In this document: one piece after another, positions 34,052-44,546 of the stretch | How the letters are laid out: the number at the start of each line of letters is the position of its first letter | Numbering within the stretch: the stretch's first letter is position 1 | Assembly (NCBI GenBank): GCA_900095095.1 | Contig: FMBT01000148.1 | Location: 1 to 64,000, forward strand | Direction of reading: 5' to 3' | DNA length: 64,000 bases | DNA from: Fragilariopsis cylindrus CCMP1102 | Lineage: Eukaryota; Bacillariophyta; Bacillariophyceae; Bacillariales; Bacillariaceae | Notes under the pieces: generated by a model | Told to the model about the DNA's origin: nothing | Database searches by the model: none | What the model saw: only the letters and a program-made list of their open reading frames with translations | Translations under genes and position numbers: made by a program

Positions 34052-35010
34052 TCTGTTGTACTCCCTATGTGCTGCATGAACGTAAAATACTCGTTCCTTT
34101 CAAATTGTTGGATGATTCGCAACCTTGTACCGTATATACAACTGTACAATTGTAGGTGCTGGAATTGTGCGGTGATTTGTAATGCGGGTGACAATAACAC
34201 AAGTAAAAAGTCAGTATTTTTTTAAGTTTTTAACTTTTGAAGTGTGAAGGTCGGCGAGCGTTCACAATGAAATAACGACTAATTATCACTTAACGGCGGT
34301 TGTAATCGCAAACCATCATTACCTCTACGTATAACGACTACGGTATTTACACCCGCGCGGGACTCGATGCTCTTGCTCACGAACAAGAGGATAAACTTAA
34401 GAATCTTCTTTTTTTGTTTTGGAAAGCAAAGCTCACTTCAAGTTATTTACTATACACATTTATAGGATTTTGTTGTGAATTGAAAGCTTTAAATCTCCTA
34501 CACCACAGGTAACACCGCACCAGCATATACAATAAAAGGATTGCACTTTGCCTACTCTTCTGTTCCATCTAATGAAGTGTAATAGTAGTAGAAGGTACAT
34601 AAATATTTTAGGTAGGTAGGTGTTAATGATTGGTGCCATTGAACAGTTGCATGATGTGAATTTTCATGTAAAATAGATATCAATCCTACATGTTGATAAT
34701 GTGATCCCTTTCAATATAATAATACTAGAGGTAAATAATACAAAATAACTCTCAAAATCTTAAACTCAAGAAAAATCATACTTGATTCCACGTGGAAGGC
34801 CAAAAATCGCACGTACATAAGGTGCGACGCGACGACTAACGTTACTTTTATTTTACTAGTGTGTATCGTAATGAATTTTCATGACCTAAATCATTTATTT
34901 CCTCTTTTCGCATCCACCCTCTTTGTCACAGACGACTACAATAGCAATTGCACAAAACTACAACCAATAAAGAAAATTTATAGCCGAAAAAAAAAGAAGG
35001 AAAAGAAAAT
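34052..35010. other. Divergent promoter region
   Basis: Separates the LRR gene (-) from OLA1 (+). No coding sequence or clear motif recognised beyond AT-rich tracts. Confidence 0.5.
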
Positions 35011-37075
35011 ATGCCTCCTAAAGCAAAGAAGACTGCAGAAGATGAAGATCTTGGTTTGATGAAGGCCGCTCGTTTCGGTCGTGTCAAGAATACTGTAAGT
35101 TCGAATGATGACTTATCGTTTTAATAGTATCCTCAAAGCACGCACTGGTGACATGGAATCAAATCAAATCATCCTCAACCTCGACTTCATATCTTTAAAT
35201 GCTTTTGTTTCCTCTTTCAGTTAACGATGGGCTTTGTAGGATTACCCAATGTTGGAAAGTCTACCCTCACAAATCTTTTAAGTGGAGCAAATCATGCTGA
35301 GGCGGCAAATTACCCGTTCTGTACAATTGGTACGTATATATTTTAATATATAATACAGCACTAATTTCTTGTCGTACACGTATGACATAATATCGTAATC
35401 GCTTTATGTACGCATAATCGTCAAACTATATCACAAACACTAACAAATCGACCTGTTGGTGGTAACTTCTTCCATTCATGACAATAATAACAACAACAAA
35501 ACAAAACAAAAAAATTGTAGATCCGAATGTTGTTCAATGTGTTGTTCCGTCGAAAGACTTCAAATACCTAGCGGACTGCTACAAACCATCAAGTATTGTA
35601 CCTGCAGTATTAAAAGTTACGGATATTGCTGGTTTGATTAAGGGAGCTAGTGAGGGTGCTGGTCTTGGTAATGCATTCTTATCTCATATTGCGGCAGTTG
35701 ATGGAATTTATCACTTAGTTCGAGCCTTCGATAGTGATGAGGTTATCCATGTCGATGATAGCGTAAATCCGATCCGTGACTTGGAAACGATTCAGGGTGA
35801 ACTTTGTCTGAAAGATAAAGCTACGTTGGAAGCTGTCTTTATCCGTGAAAAAGATCGAGTTCGCAAAGAAAAGGGTTTGTCCAAACAGACAACAGATATT
35901 CCTCTTGGTGAAACCTTTCTAATGGCGCATGAAAAGGTAGGTTGGTGCCCTTGGTACTGCTGTACGACGATAAGGAAGAAGTTAAAAAGAAAGATAAGAT
36001 TTATCACAAAAAGAAATTATTTATGGTGTCTAACTGATGTTCTGCGTTGTATCATTTATTTTATTCTTTACAGGCAACGAAATTGGTTGGATCAAATACT
36101 CCTATTCAAACAGGTGAATTCAAAGATTCTGAAGTAGATATCATTCGTGATTGGGGTTGTATCACAACTAAACCACAGATCTACATCGTCAATCTGTCAC
36201 AGAAGAGTTTTCTTCATAAGGGAAACAAATGGCTTCCTAAGATTATGGAATGGGTGAAGACTCATGGTGGTGGTCAAATATTGCCAGTCTCATGTGAATT
36301 CGAACAGGCTTTAACTGATTTGAAGGATGATCCAGATGGTCAAAAAGGTAAGTTGAGTGGTCACACCAACAGCAGGATCAGCAAAAGCAAGATTGTATAT
36401 CAATGTTGATATTCTGCCTTCTTGAGCAAGATTTTAAAGTATGGAAATCTCATAGATTGATTATGTCTTGTACTTATGTTTAATTTTGTTTTTGTGTACA
36501 CAAATACATACATATATTGCCTACCGTGTTAGCTTTTCTTGAGCAATGCAAGGAAGAAGCTGCGAAAGCTGGACTTAAAGGTGAGATACGGTCGATGGTT
36601 CCTCGTTTGATCCGTGCTGGTCGTCAGGCTCTATGCTTGCAAAGTTTCTTTACGGCTGGACCGAAGGAAGTTCGATCTTGGACAATCATGCAAGGGGCTA
36701 AAGCACCTCAAGCTGCCGGTACGATCCACACAGACTTTGAACGAGGTTTCATCAAGGCTGAGGTATGCGCGTTTGCTGATTTCAAAGCTCTTCACAACGG
36801 AAAAGCTAGTATGGCGGAAGTCAAGGATGCTGGAAAATATCGACAGGAAGGAAAGCAATACACTATGCAAGATGGTGACATTGTTGGTACGTACAATACT
36901 AAAATAAATCTGAGAAAAATGTTGTAACAGCGAATCTTACGATGAGTGATTAATCTCCTTCGCCACTCAATTACTTACCTGGTGCTTCTATCTCTTTCTT
37001 TATCCTTCTTTCTACATATATCTCCCAACATATAAAGTATTCATGCACAATACAACAACTGCAAAGAAAAAATAA
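35011..37075 (+). CDS. OLA1: Obg-like ATPase 1 (YchF family)
   Basis: Ribosome-associated P-loop ATPase of the TRAFAC/Obg family. Six exons join in frame with no breaks: 35011-35094, 35221-35329, 35521-35936, 36074-36347, 36533-36886 and 37038-37075 (424 residues). The P-loop GLPNVGKST, switch motif [32 protein letters not shown] (the G4 position that in OLA1 no longer reads NKxD, explaining ATP preference), and the TGS domain ([53 protein letters not shown]) are all present. The last exon adds only [12 protein letters not shown]; the usual ending is FKFNV-like. The first exon, [15 protein letters not shown], matches family N-termini. Confidence 0.96.
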
Positions 37076-37164
37076 ACTTGAATTCGCATGATATATTATA
37101 TTATTATGTTCTGCCTTTTATGCTAGTATATCTAAATAAATATAGAATCCTATTTTTGAATGAA

Positions 37165-37904
37165 TCACTGTTGTCCTGTTACGCCTCTCCATATTCTTTT
37201 GTACCAAACGTTTTTAGCCTTGCGTTCTTTACGTCTCCGTTCAAGAACTTCATCGGGTCTTTCTATTCTCTTCGTATTATCAAAGTCTTCTTTCATAATA
37301 TGATTTAATTTGTCCATCATTTCATCGTGTTCCTTATCCATCACTGCTTGACGATCCGATCTAATGGTTCGTTCCACGACGCGAAAGCAAGGTAAACAAA
37401 GAAAAAGAAATCAATAAATAATTATCATGAGTGTGATGTGCGATGAATAGCATATACTATTATTTCGAGATCCGAACGGAAAATCAATCATATAATATAC
37501 AGAATCAAAGAATAAGCAATCGTAGGAAGCATTGGTTTATTGTTAAATATCCATCGTTTTGTACTAACTTGTACAATGCATAGAGCGTCGGAATATACGT
37601 ACTTAGAAATTCTACCTTGAAATGCATCTCGTTCTTTATTCTTGCCCTCAATACCACTCGATACTACCCATACTCCTAAACCACAAAATAAAAACATAGG
37701 CACTCCCGCTTTTAATACATGCATACTTCCATCTTCTTTATCGCCCTTTCCGCCGCTGCTTGTTGAAAGCTGGCGTCGTCGTCGACATATACTTACTTGT
37801 TGATCAATAATCTTCGTCCCTCTACTACAACTACTACTAGAAAACAAAAATGGATGAAAACCACGAATGATACGACGATTTATTGCACTATGGATCTGAA
37901 TCAT
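37165..37904 (-). CDS. COX16: COX16-like cytochrome c oxidase assembly protein
   Basis: Probable inner-mitochondrial-membrane assembly factor. Exon 1 is 37904-37603 and exon 2 is 37360-37165; the split Lys codon joins QGRISK|SDRQAVMD (165 residues). A basic, Ser/Arg-rich presequence (MIQIHSAINRRIIRGFHPFL) precedes a single transmembrane helix in LKAGVPMFLFCGLGVWVVSS, corresponding to the GxPF core of COX16, followed by a charged helix and DFDNTKRIERPDEVLE, like the DWEN.R.PRP motif. The C-terminus KRIWRGVTGQQ is extra. ATG 37904 is preferred over 38021 because the presequence begins there. The family call rests on weak short motifs. Confidence 0.55.
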
Positions 37905-38594
37905 TGCTTTGAATGCTATTTTAACTTCCACAAAAATGTTTGTTTTGTTTGTTACTTTGTCTAGATTAAATGTCAACAAGTATATCGCGTTTTGCTCAGT
38001 AAAAAAAGTGGAGATGATCATCGCTCGTCGTCATCGTCGTCATCATTCCCATCATTAAAAAAAAATCACAACATAACCACTTCCTTTTTGTGTTTCTGTC
38101 ACGTTAAGCCTGAGTTAGCTCCTCGTTGACATGCATATAAATTTTATGAAAAATCGAAAAATCGCATCCCCCATTTTAAATTCGTTTTACAGGCGACACT
38201 AGACTATTGTAGCAGGACATGTTCTAGCTACAAAGTAGCTAGACTAGCTACACATGCTGTATATAATAGCAAGACGAAGAAGGAAAAAAAGTGGGTCAAA
38301 TTTTGCCGATGTAATTTTTATATTCAATATGTTAATTCATACTCGAATATAACATTGTTTTTCTAGATTGAATGAGCTACATTACTACATCCTACTTGTA
38401 AAAAGAATGCTATAAGTATAAGTCATTTTGTCTAATAAAGGAATTCCGTTACTCTTTTCCTTATATGAACTGGTTATTATTTATACATTTGTATTTGCAA
38501 CCAACAACGTCAACAGAGTATGTATATGTATATGTATATTTGTACTATTATGAATGTTCAATATGTACAGTGTATTAGAAGGTTTGTTGCAATA
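37905..38594. other. Spacer, nothing recognised
   Basis: AT-rich region between the COX16-like start and the end of the thioredoxin-like gene. No feature seen. Confidence 0.45.
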
Positions 38595-39485
38595 TTACCA
38601 TCCTTTTCTAGGTGGTAATGATATGCCATTATGCGTAACTTCAAACGGATCATCTTAAATAATGTATTCAAAATTCGTTGTAATGGGTACTTATTATTGT
38701 TGTTTGTGGATACTTCTGTATTGTCGACGACGGCACCGACGACTGTGGATTTGATTACACCTTTTAATTGTCTTGTTGGTATATCAACATGGTCCTTAAT
38801 GAGTTGAGTTAATTTTGGTTTCAATATTGTAGTTACTTTTGATGGTCCACAGGGGAATGATTCAACTTTCATTCCATTTCCTGCATATAATTGTACAGAT
38901 GGTAATGCAGATATACCTAATACCGATTTAACAAAATCTTTATTCCGTTTTGAATGTGGTAATTCAGCCCATATAATTGGTAATAATAATTCATTGTTCT
39001 TGTTGTTGTTCGACGTAGTAGTAGAAATGTTCTTGTTGTTGTTCGACGTAGTAGTAGAAATGTATTGACACCACCAAGTCCTCGTGCCAATGCTTGAAAT
39101 TTGGGTGCCAACGCCTTACATGTTTTACACCATGGTGCAAATACTTTAAGAACAATCAATTTTCAGCGTTATTTTCAGAAGGGTTCTATATTCGACTTCA
39201 TTCGTAATTTGATAAAGTCCATTTTTTCCGAGTTTTGGAAGCTGTTGTTGGTGTTGGTGTTGTCGTGTTTGTTGTTGCCCACCGGCATTGTTGAGCGCAT
39301 TGATGCGATTGCGAGCTGTGTTGAAGTGACGAAAACGACGACGGCAGAGCTACCGGTGATGACGACGAAGACGCCGATCGTTGTAGCTTCGCTGTTGGTA
39401 AGGACGAAGTAGAAAAGGATTCTACCAAGATTACCGCATCATTGAAAAACAAAAATCCTCCCATTAATGGCAATGACAACATCAT
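38595..39485 (-). CDS. Thioredoxin-like protein, probably organelle-targeted
   Basis: Thiol-disulfide oxidoreductase fold. An N-terminal hydrophobic leader (MMLSLPLMGGFLFFNDAVIL, then VESF) resembles a plastid presequence, followed by a Ser/Thr-rich stretch and KKWTLSNYE. The redox site is IVLKVFAPWCKTCKALAPKF: WCKTC in place of the classical WCGPC. Further on, LGISALPSVQLYAGNGMKVE has the cis-Pro strand and SFPCGPSKV follows. The C-terminus is most plausibly FEVTHNGISLPPRKGW, with the stop at 38595. The frame changes near 39225, 39150, 39020 and 38640. A 33-bp in-frame direct duplication sits at 38996-39061, after the active-site helix. Subcellular location is inferred. Confidence 0.65.
38996..39061 (-). 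repeat. 33-bp direct duplication inside the thioredoxin-like gene
   Basis: GTTCGACGTAGTAGTAGAAA and flanking bases occur twice with an exact 33-bp offset, adding 11 codons. The two copies are identical. Confidence 0.9.
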
Positions 39486-40363
39486 TATGATAGTTTGTGC
39501 TAGGCCATCGTCAAAATGATTACTATTGTTATGTGAACGATCTATTTCGTTCAGTGATTCACGATTTTTTTCTTCGTGAGCCTGTTGTATTTACTTCATA
39601 CTTGTTCGAACTTCTTCTTACTCAATGATCAGTCCCAACAATTACAGTATCATGATAAAAGAAATTCCAAAAGTTGAAAGTTGAAGTCGACAACAGAACC
39701 AAGAAACAGCATGCATTTGGAGCAGACTTTTCGCCCCCTCGATGGGGAAAAGAGAATGAAGAATTACGAAAATGGTGAAAAAGGCATAAGCGATGCTGAA
39801 GGGCCTATCTTTTGGACGTTTCAGTCACGGAAACATCACATCAATGTATTAATTTTATTTCAACTGGAACATGGCTGAGTCGAGTGAGTCGAATGGTTCG
39901 ACTCATGAGTTTCAAGTTGAATGGTTCGACTCACATGAGTTGAAAAATCATTGGTACTAGTATAGCCCCAATATTTAGACTGATTTGAAACGTGTCATTG
40001 AAGCTGGTGCTGCTGACGACACATCAGCTTGGTGTTCACACACAGAAATTCGAAAATCTTGTACTAGTACTTCTGAATTGTTCTGTGATGGCTGAGTGTA
40101 AATGGCATGTTCAATATAGCAAATACGAGAGGTACTTGTTTTTGATTGTTGAATGGTTGTCAAACAACGTTGTTCTAGTTTTACGGTTCAGGATACGAGA
40201 TTTCGAATGATAGACGTAATAAACCCGGAAAGTGTAGTGTACGGATAGTTTAGTGCAGACATAGACACAGGATCGACCTTCAAATAATATTATTACTATC
40301 ATTATTAGTAGTAGTAGTAGTAGTAGCAGTATCATATTATTATTAGTGTATAACTATAATAAG
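39486..40363. other. Divergent spacer with short direct repeats
   Basis: Near 39885-39945 TGAATGGTTCGACTCA-type words occur twice with imperfect palindromes. The region ends in a TAG trinucleotide run at about 40303-40326. No gene recognised. Confidence 0.4.
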
Positions 40364-41608
40364 ATGAGGTTTCTTCTATTGAATAGTCATGTTCGACGCT
40401 CTGCTGTCGCTGCCAGTAGAGCCGCTACCGCTACCACCGGCGGCAACCATGCAGCATCAAATGCAGACACCAATAATATTACTAGGGCGACGACGACGAA
40501 GAAGTCGATGCTTTCGAAACCGAAAGCGACGTCAACAACGATGATGACGTCAATAGTTTCAAATAATAATAATAATAAGAAGAAGAAGAAGGATACCATC
40601 AGGTCATGGGGTCAACAATGTTCTCCAAATTGTGGTTGTGTACTACGATTTGAAACCACAATAATCGATGACAACAACAAAAATGAGCAACGGATCATTG
40701 ACTGTAGATACATTGCCAAGTCGGTAGTTACTACTACTACTACTACTGCAGTCGACATCAATAATGACAAACAACAGCAACATCAGCAACTGGTGCCTGT
40801 TTTTACCAACACACGGAAACAACGACCGATGTTACAAGAATGTAAGTGTCAATCACTCCATAAATTAGCTCAACAGGTAACATCATTTTTAGTTAATAAA
40901 AAAATGAATGATATAAGATCAATGAATGATTCATTTACATCATCAACACGATCAACTGTTGCATTTCGACATTCTGTATTAGTTGAAAACAACTTATCAC
41001 AAATGATATACATTGTTTTGATATTGTTGAAGAAGCATATAATGGTATGATGAATCAAAAAATACCAACCAAACGTCGATATAATCATAATGACAATTTT
41101 CATAATGTATTAACAGCTAAATATTTACAACAACAACAACGACGACCACTTGTGGAAAATAAATATGTAGAAGAAGATCATCATCATTATCACACCATCA
41201 TCGTCATTACATGAATAAGCAACAGCAACATCAACATCATTATAGCCGACGACAAAGTGCAACAAAGGGAGGTTTCAGCAACAGCAACAGTAACAAAATA
41301 GGTACAAGTAGCAGCAGTAGTAGTATGATCGGTGCTGATAATAATCATACATCAATATCTACACCAAAAGACACATTATCTACTCGGTTACGTATCTTTG
41401 ATATTAAAGCAGAAAATAATTGTTCCTGGTGGGTTGATAATCATGATTATTATGCTGAGCAGCAGGAAGGATATCATTATTCTTATTACAACCAACGAGA
41501 ACATGATAACAACAACGATATCATCACTACCAGACAGAAAAAACAGTTTAATGATTGGGTTTCTATGTCGATGAATTATATCAAATTCAAGATGCTGCTT
41601 CTGCTTGA
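40364..41608 (+). CDS. Unrecognised Cys-rich protein, possibly mitochondrial
   Basis: I do not recognise this protein. It starts MRFLLLNSHVRRSAVAASRA, a plausible mitochondrial presequence, followed by Thr/Asn/Lys low complexity. The compact conserved-looking part is RSWGQQCSPNCGCVLRFETT, then RIIDCRYIAKSVV, and QRPMLQECKCQSLHKLAQQV. The C-x3-CGxVL..I-D-x-x-Y order faintly recalls NifU N-terminal scaffolds, but the Cys spacing differs. A second well-ordered stretch is at the C-terminus (RLRIFDIKAENNCSWWVDN, then YVDELYQIQDAASA, which sets the stop at 41606-41608). Between them are Gln/His/Ser runs. The frame changes near 41005, 41205 and 41560. Confidence 0.5.
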
Positions 41609-41728
41609 TTTATTATATTATATATGGATTCGATGGTAATACATATGATTGTAATTAATTTTTGGTTAAGGAAAAATGTAACTTTATAATCTACCTTGTA
41701 CTTGTATTCAATCATAGGTACTATCGTT

Positions 41729-42897
41729 TCAGAGAATCATTAAAGTTCCAGTAGTAGTTTCTTCCTTCTTTTTCTCGTCAATCATAATCTTTCCACAGTT
41801 TTCGGATTGTGTATAATATACTAATGGCCAATCATGACCAAAAATTTCGTCTTCTTGGTTATTATTTTTGCCTGGTCGTAGATTTGTTACATCATAACAA
41901 ATATTGATATTTTCCAAATTTACTGGTTTATTTGTTGATGGTACTGGATCATCTGTATTTAAATATTGTTGTGTATAATCTGCTTTTATACCACCAAATG
42001 AATTTGAACCATAATTTATACCAAATATACCACGTTGTTGGAATGGATCTAATAATGTAAGTTGAACAAAAGGCTTACTATTGTATTTTTTCTCTTTTTA
42101 TTAACTTCATCAACAGCAGAATCAGCAGCAAATGCACCTACTGATATACCAATGAAATGAATAGTTTTTAAACTATTCATTGCGCTGTCTTGATTTGCGA
42201 ACAATTCTTGAGCAACAATTTTACCTATACGTTGTCCATTATAACTTGCCTGTAATATATTCGTACTATATTTACTCCAATCAACAATATGATTATAATA
42301 AGCATTATTGTTGGATTGTTGTTGCAACCGTTTCATTAATTCATCAGTATATCCATCTTGTCCACCAGCACCATGAAACACAATTGTTACATGTTCAACA
42401 TCATTCCAAGAACCTCCTTCACTAGTCGACGAAGGTGGAGGGATAAACCTACTATCATTACCACTAGTTGAATCCTTATCATTTTTATTATTAATAGTAT
42501 TTGGAATAAATAATGAACCAATTCTTGAATATAGTTCAAGAAGAATTGGAGTGGCAACTACGAATAACAAAATAAATTTATTTCTTGTGAATAGTCCGGA
42601 GATATTACTGTTGTCAGCGGAAAAAGAAAGTGAAGTACTAGATTGTCGTTGTTGTTGTTGTTGTTGCTGCTGCCGCTGATGGTGGTGTCCCAATCGTCGC
42701 TGTACTGGTCGTCGTTCTAAGAATTTATTAATATCCTGTTGTTGTCGTGACGACGACGACGACGTTGTCCGTAGTAAACCGGCAACACCCCGATTTATGA
42801 TATTATCGACTGGAAGGGCATGAGTAATAGTATTCGTAGCATCGAAGAATGCTATTGTTGCTAGTACGCGTATCAACAAAACTGTACTCCTTGTCAT
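41729..42897 (-). CDS. Serine lipase-like alpha/beta hydrolase, membrane-anchored
   Basis: Predicted hydrolase of the alpha/beta superfamily. It has a signal-like N-terminus (MTRSTVLLIRVLATIAFFDA), a His/Gln-rich stretch, a transmembrane helix (FILLFVVATPILLELY), then the core: VTIVFHGAGGQDGYTDEL (oxyanion HG), IHFIGISVGAFAAD with the GxSxG nucleophile, LTLLDPF carrying the likely catalytic Asp, and FGHDWPLVYYTQ carrying the likely His. This order is like the pancreatic-lipase-type LDP arrangement. One frame change near 42085 lies just after the nucleophile block. The substrate is unknown; with a single membrane anchor it probably acts in the secretory pathway or plastid envelope. Confidence 0.7.
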
Positions 42898-44546
42898 GGT
42901 GGATTGTGTGGTGTGGCTTATTTGTTGTACTGTACCTCTCGAATCTTGGTTGTGTACTGTGTACTCGTAAAATACTTCGCCAAATCACGAACAAACGGAA
43001 GATTTTACAATAATGGCTGATAACTATGATTTTATGTTATGAACGTACCTATCATCATACACAAGTTGTAAGCACTAGTAGGACTTATTATGATTATACA
43101 GTTCTACTACACATAATCATACAAATTATGTTACATAGGTTGACACAACTATTCTTTTGGCGCGCCTTTGGAGACCACTAAGCAGGATAATCCAAATAAC
43201 TATATAATAATTCTCATAAAATATTGTGATTACTTGCTAAGGAGTATGTTCTAAATTTTTAAATTTTTAAAAAACACTTATTTAACAGAATGTTCGAATT
43301 GTGTCCAATGATAATTTTACGTTGAGCGATATCTACGACAATACTACGACACATTTTACTTCTAAGAAAGGTTCTTACCGTCTATTGATCGCGGCAACCT
43401 GCCACCCTCGTGGTATGCGTTCCATGGGTAATTGAATGTAAGTGACATTTAAGCCATGTAACAATTCTCGCTAACGTTCGTCTGCTCTACCGTAAAGAAT
43501 CGCTACTCACTCAAATGTCGTGTAAAAGCTACGTACGAACTCGTCAAGGTACTCACACCGACCTAGCGGTAACAGATTGTACAGCGGTAACAATAAAGAA
43601 GAAATCTTGTCACGTTTTTAACGTTGTTTTTTCTTACTCTTTCTTGTTTTTGCTCTCTGACCTTTTTTTCGCACGCCTTTTTTCTTTGAAACTGCCCCCA
43701 CCAAAGACAATAGTAAGCTTTTCCCGTGATCTAGTCAATACAGTACGAAATTCAATGACAGCAGCACCCTAAAATTCTTAATTACCAACTACACCCGTCA
43801 AGTTTTCTTCTATTGCTTGCTCCTATCTGAATGAAGTCACACTTTGGCAAATAAAATATAAAAACAAATAGTGTATTACAACCAATCCACAATCCATTTA
43901 CTGTAAGTAATTGTATATAAACCTTGATTACAAAAGATTAATTGATCATGGCGGTAAATTATAGAAAGTTTATTGGCGCCCCCGCCTACAACTACCGGTA
44001 GAAAGAATGGAAATGAATCGTATCGAATCATTGCTTTGTAGTTGTGCAAGTCCAAATTGCATTCATTTTTACGTCATGATGTGACGATATATGCTGCTTT
44101 TTCCGTGAAGGATGTTTTTTCTGTCTTCGTGACCGGATTTTGTTCTGCCTGATGAATGAATTAGAGAGATTTAGCCCGCCATTTTTTGATCGATTCGATT
44201 CAATCCCGGTTTTGATCCTTGCAGTCAATTGGCTGTTTGTTTGTGGGTGGGTGGGGTGGAGGAGAGGAGAGAGAGAGATGAAGAATTGCTGCATTTTTTT
44301 GTTTCGGAATTCCCCGGAACTTTTTTCTTCATGGATTCCATGATTGCTTTCTTGTTGCTGCGCGCTACATACTAGTAGTCTGTCTTCATTCTATTCCGAG
44401 TTAACTGTATCGCATCTCTCTAACTATAGATCTTTCTGTTTTTTTTTTTCTGTTCTCGTATGCAGTCAGTATTATTCCATCGTTCATTGAGTCCAGGAGA
44501 ATCAGAATCAGAATCATCCAAAAAAGATTAAATACGAATAATAATA
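42898..44546. other. 1.65-kb divergent spacer, mostly empty
   Basis: Between the lipase-like gene (-) and the AP2 gene (+). Apart from the possible minus-strand exon at 43634-43768 I see only AT-rich sequence, an AscI-like GGCGCGCC at about 43160 and ACGTCATGATGTGACG near 44072. Confidence 0.4.
43634..43768 (-). CDS. Possible terminal exon of an unplaced gene
   Basis: On the minus strand an acceptor TTTTAG is followed by an open frame GAAVIEFRTVLTRSREKLTI, then FGGGSFKEKRRAKKRSESKN and a stop. The composition (hydrophobic strand, then very basic tail) looks coding, but no upstream exon was found. It may be a gene fragment or chance. Confidence 0.2.
   Translation of the reverse strand, partial: GAAVIEFRTVLTRSREKLTIVFGGGSFKEKRRAKKRSESKNKKE

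Noticed and set aside
39874-39948. GGTTCGACTC words resembling a tRNA T-arm
   Set aside because: No matching acceptor, D-arm or anticodon stem could be drawn; the words belong to short direct repeats.
43515-43772. Plus-strand open frame of 85 codons
   Set aside because: Opposes a more coding-like minus-strand exon candidate and has no recognisable features.
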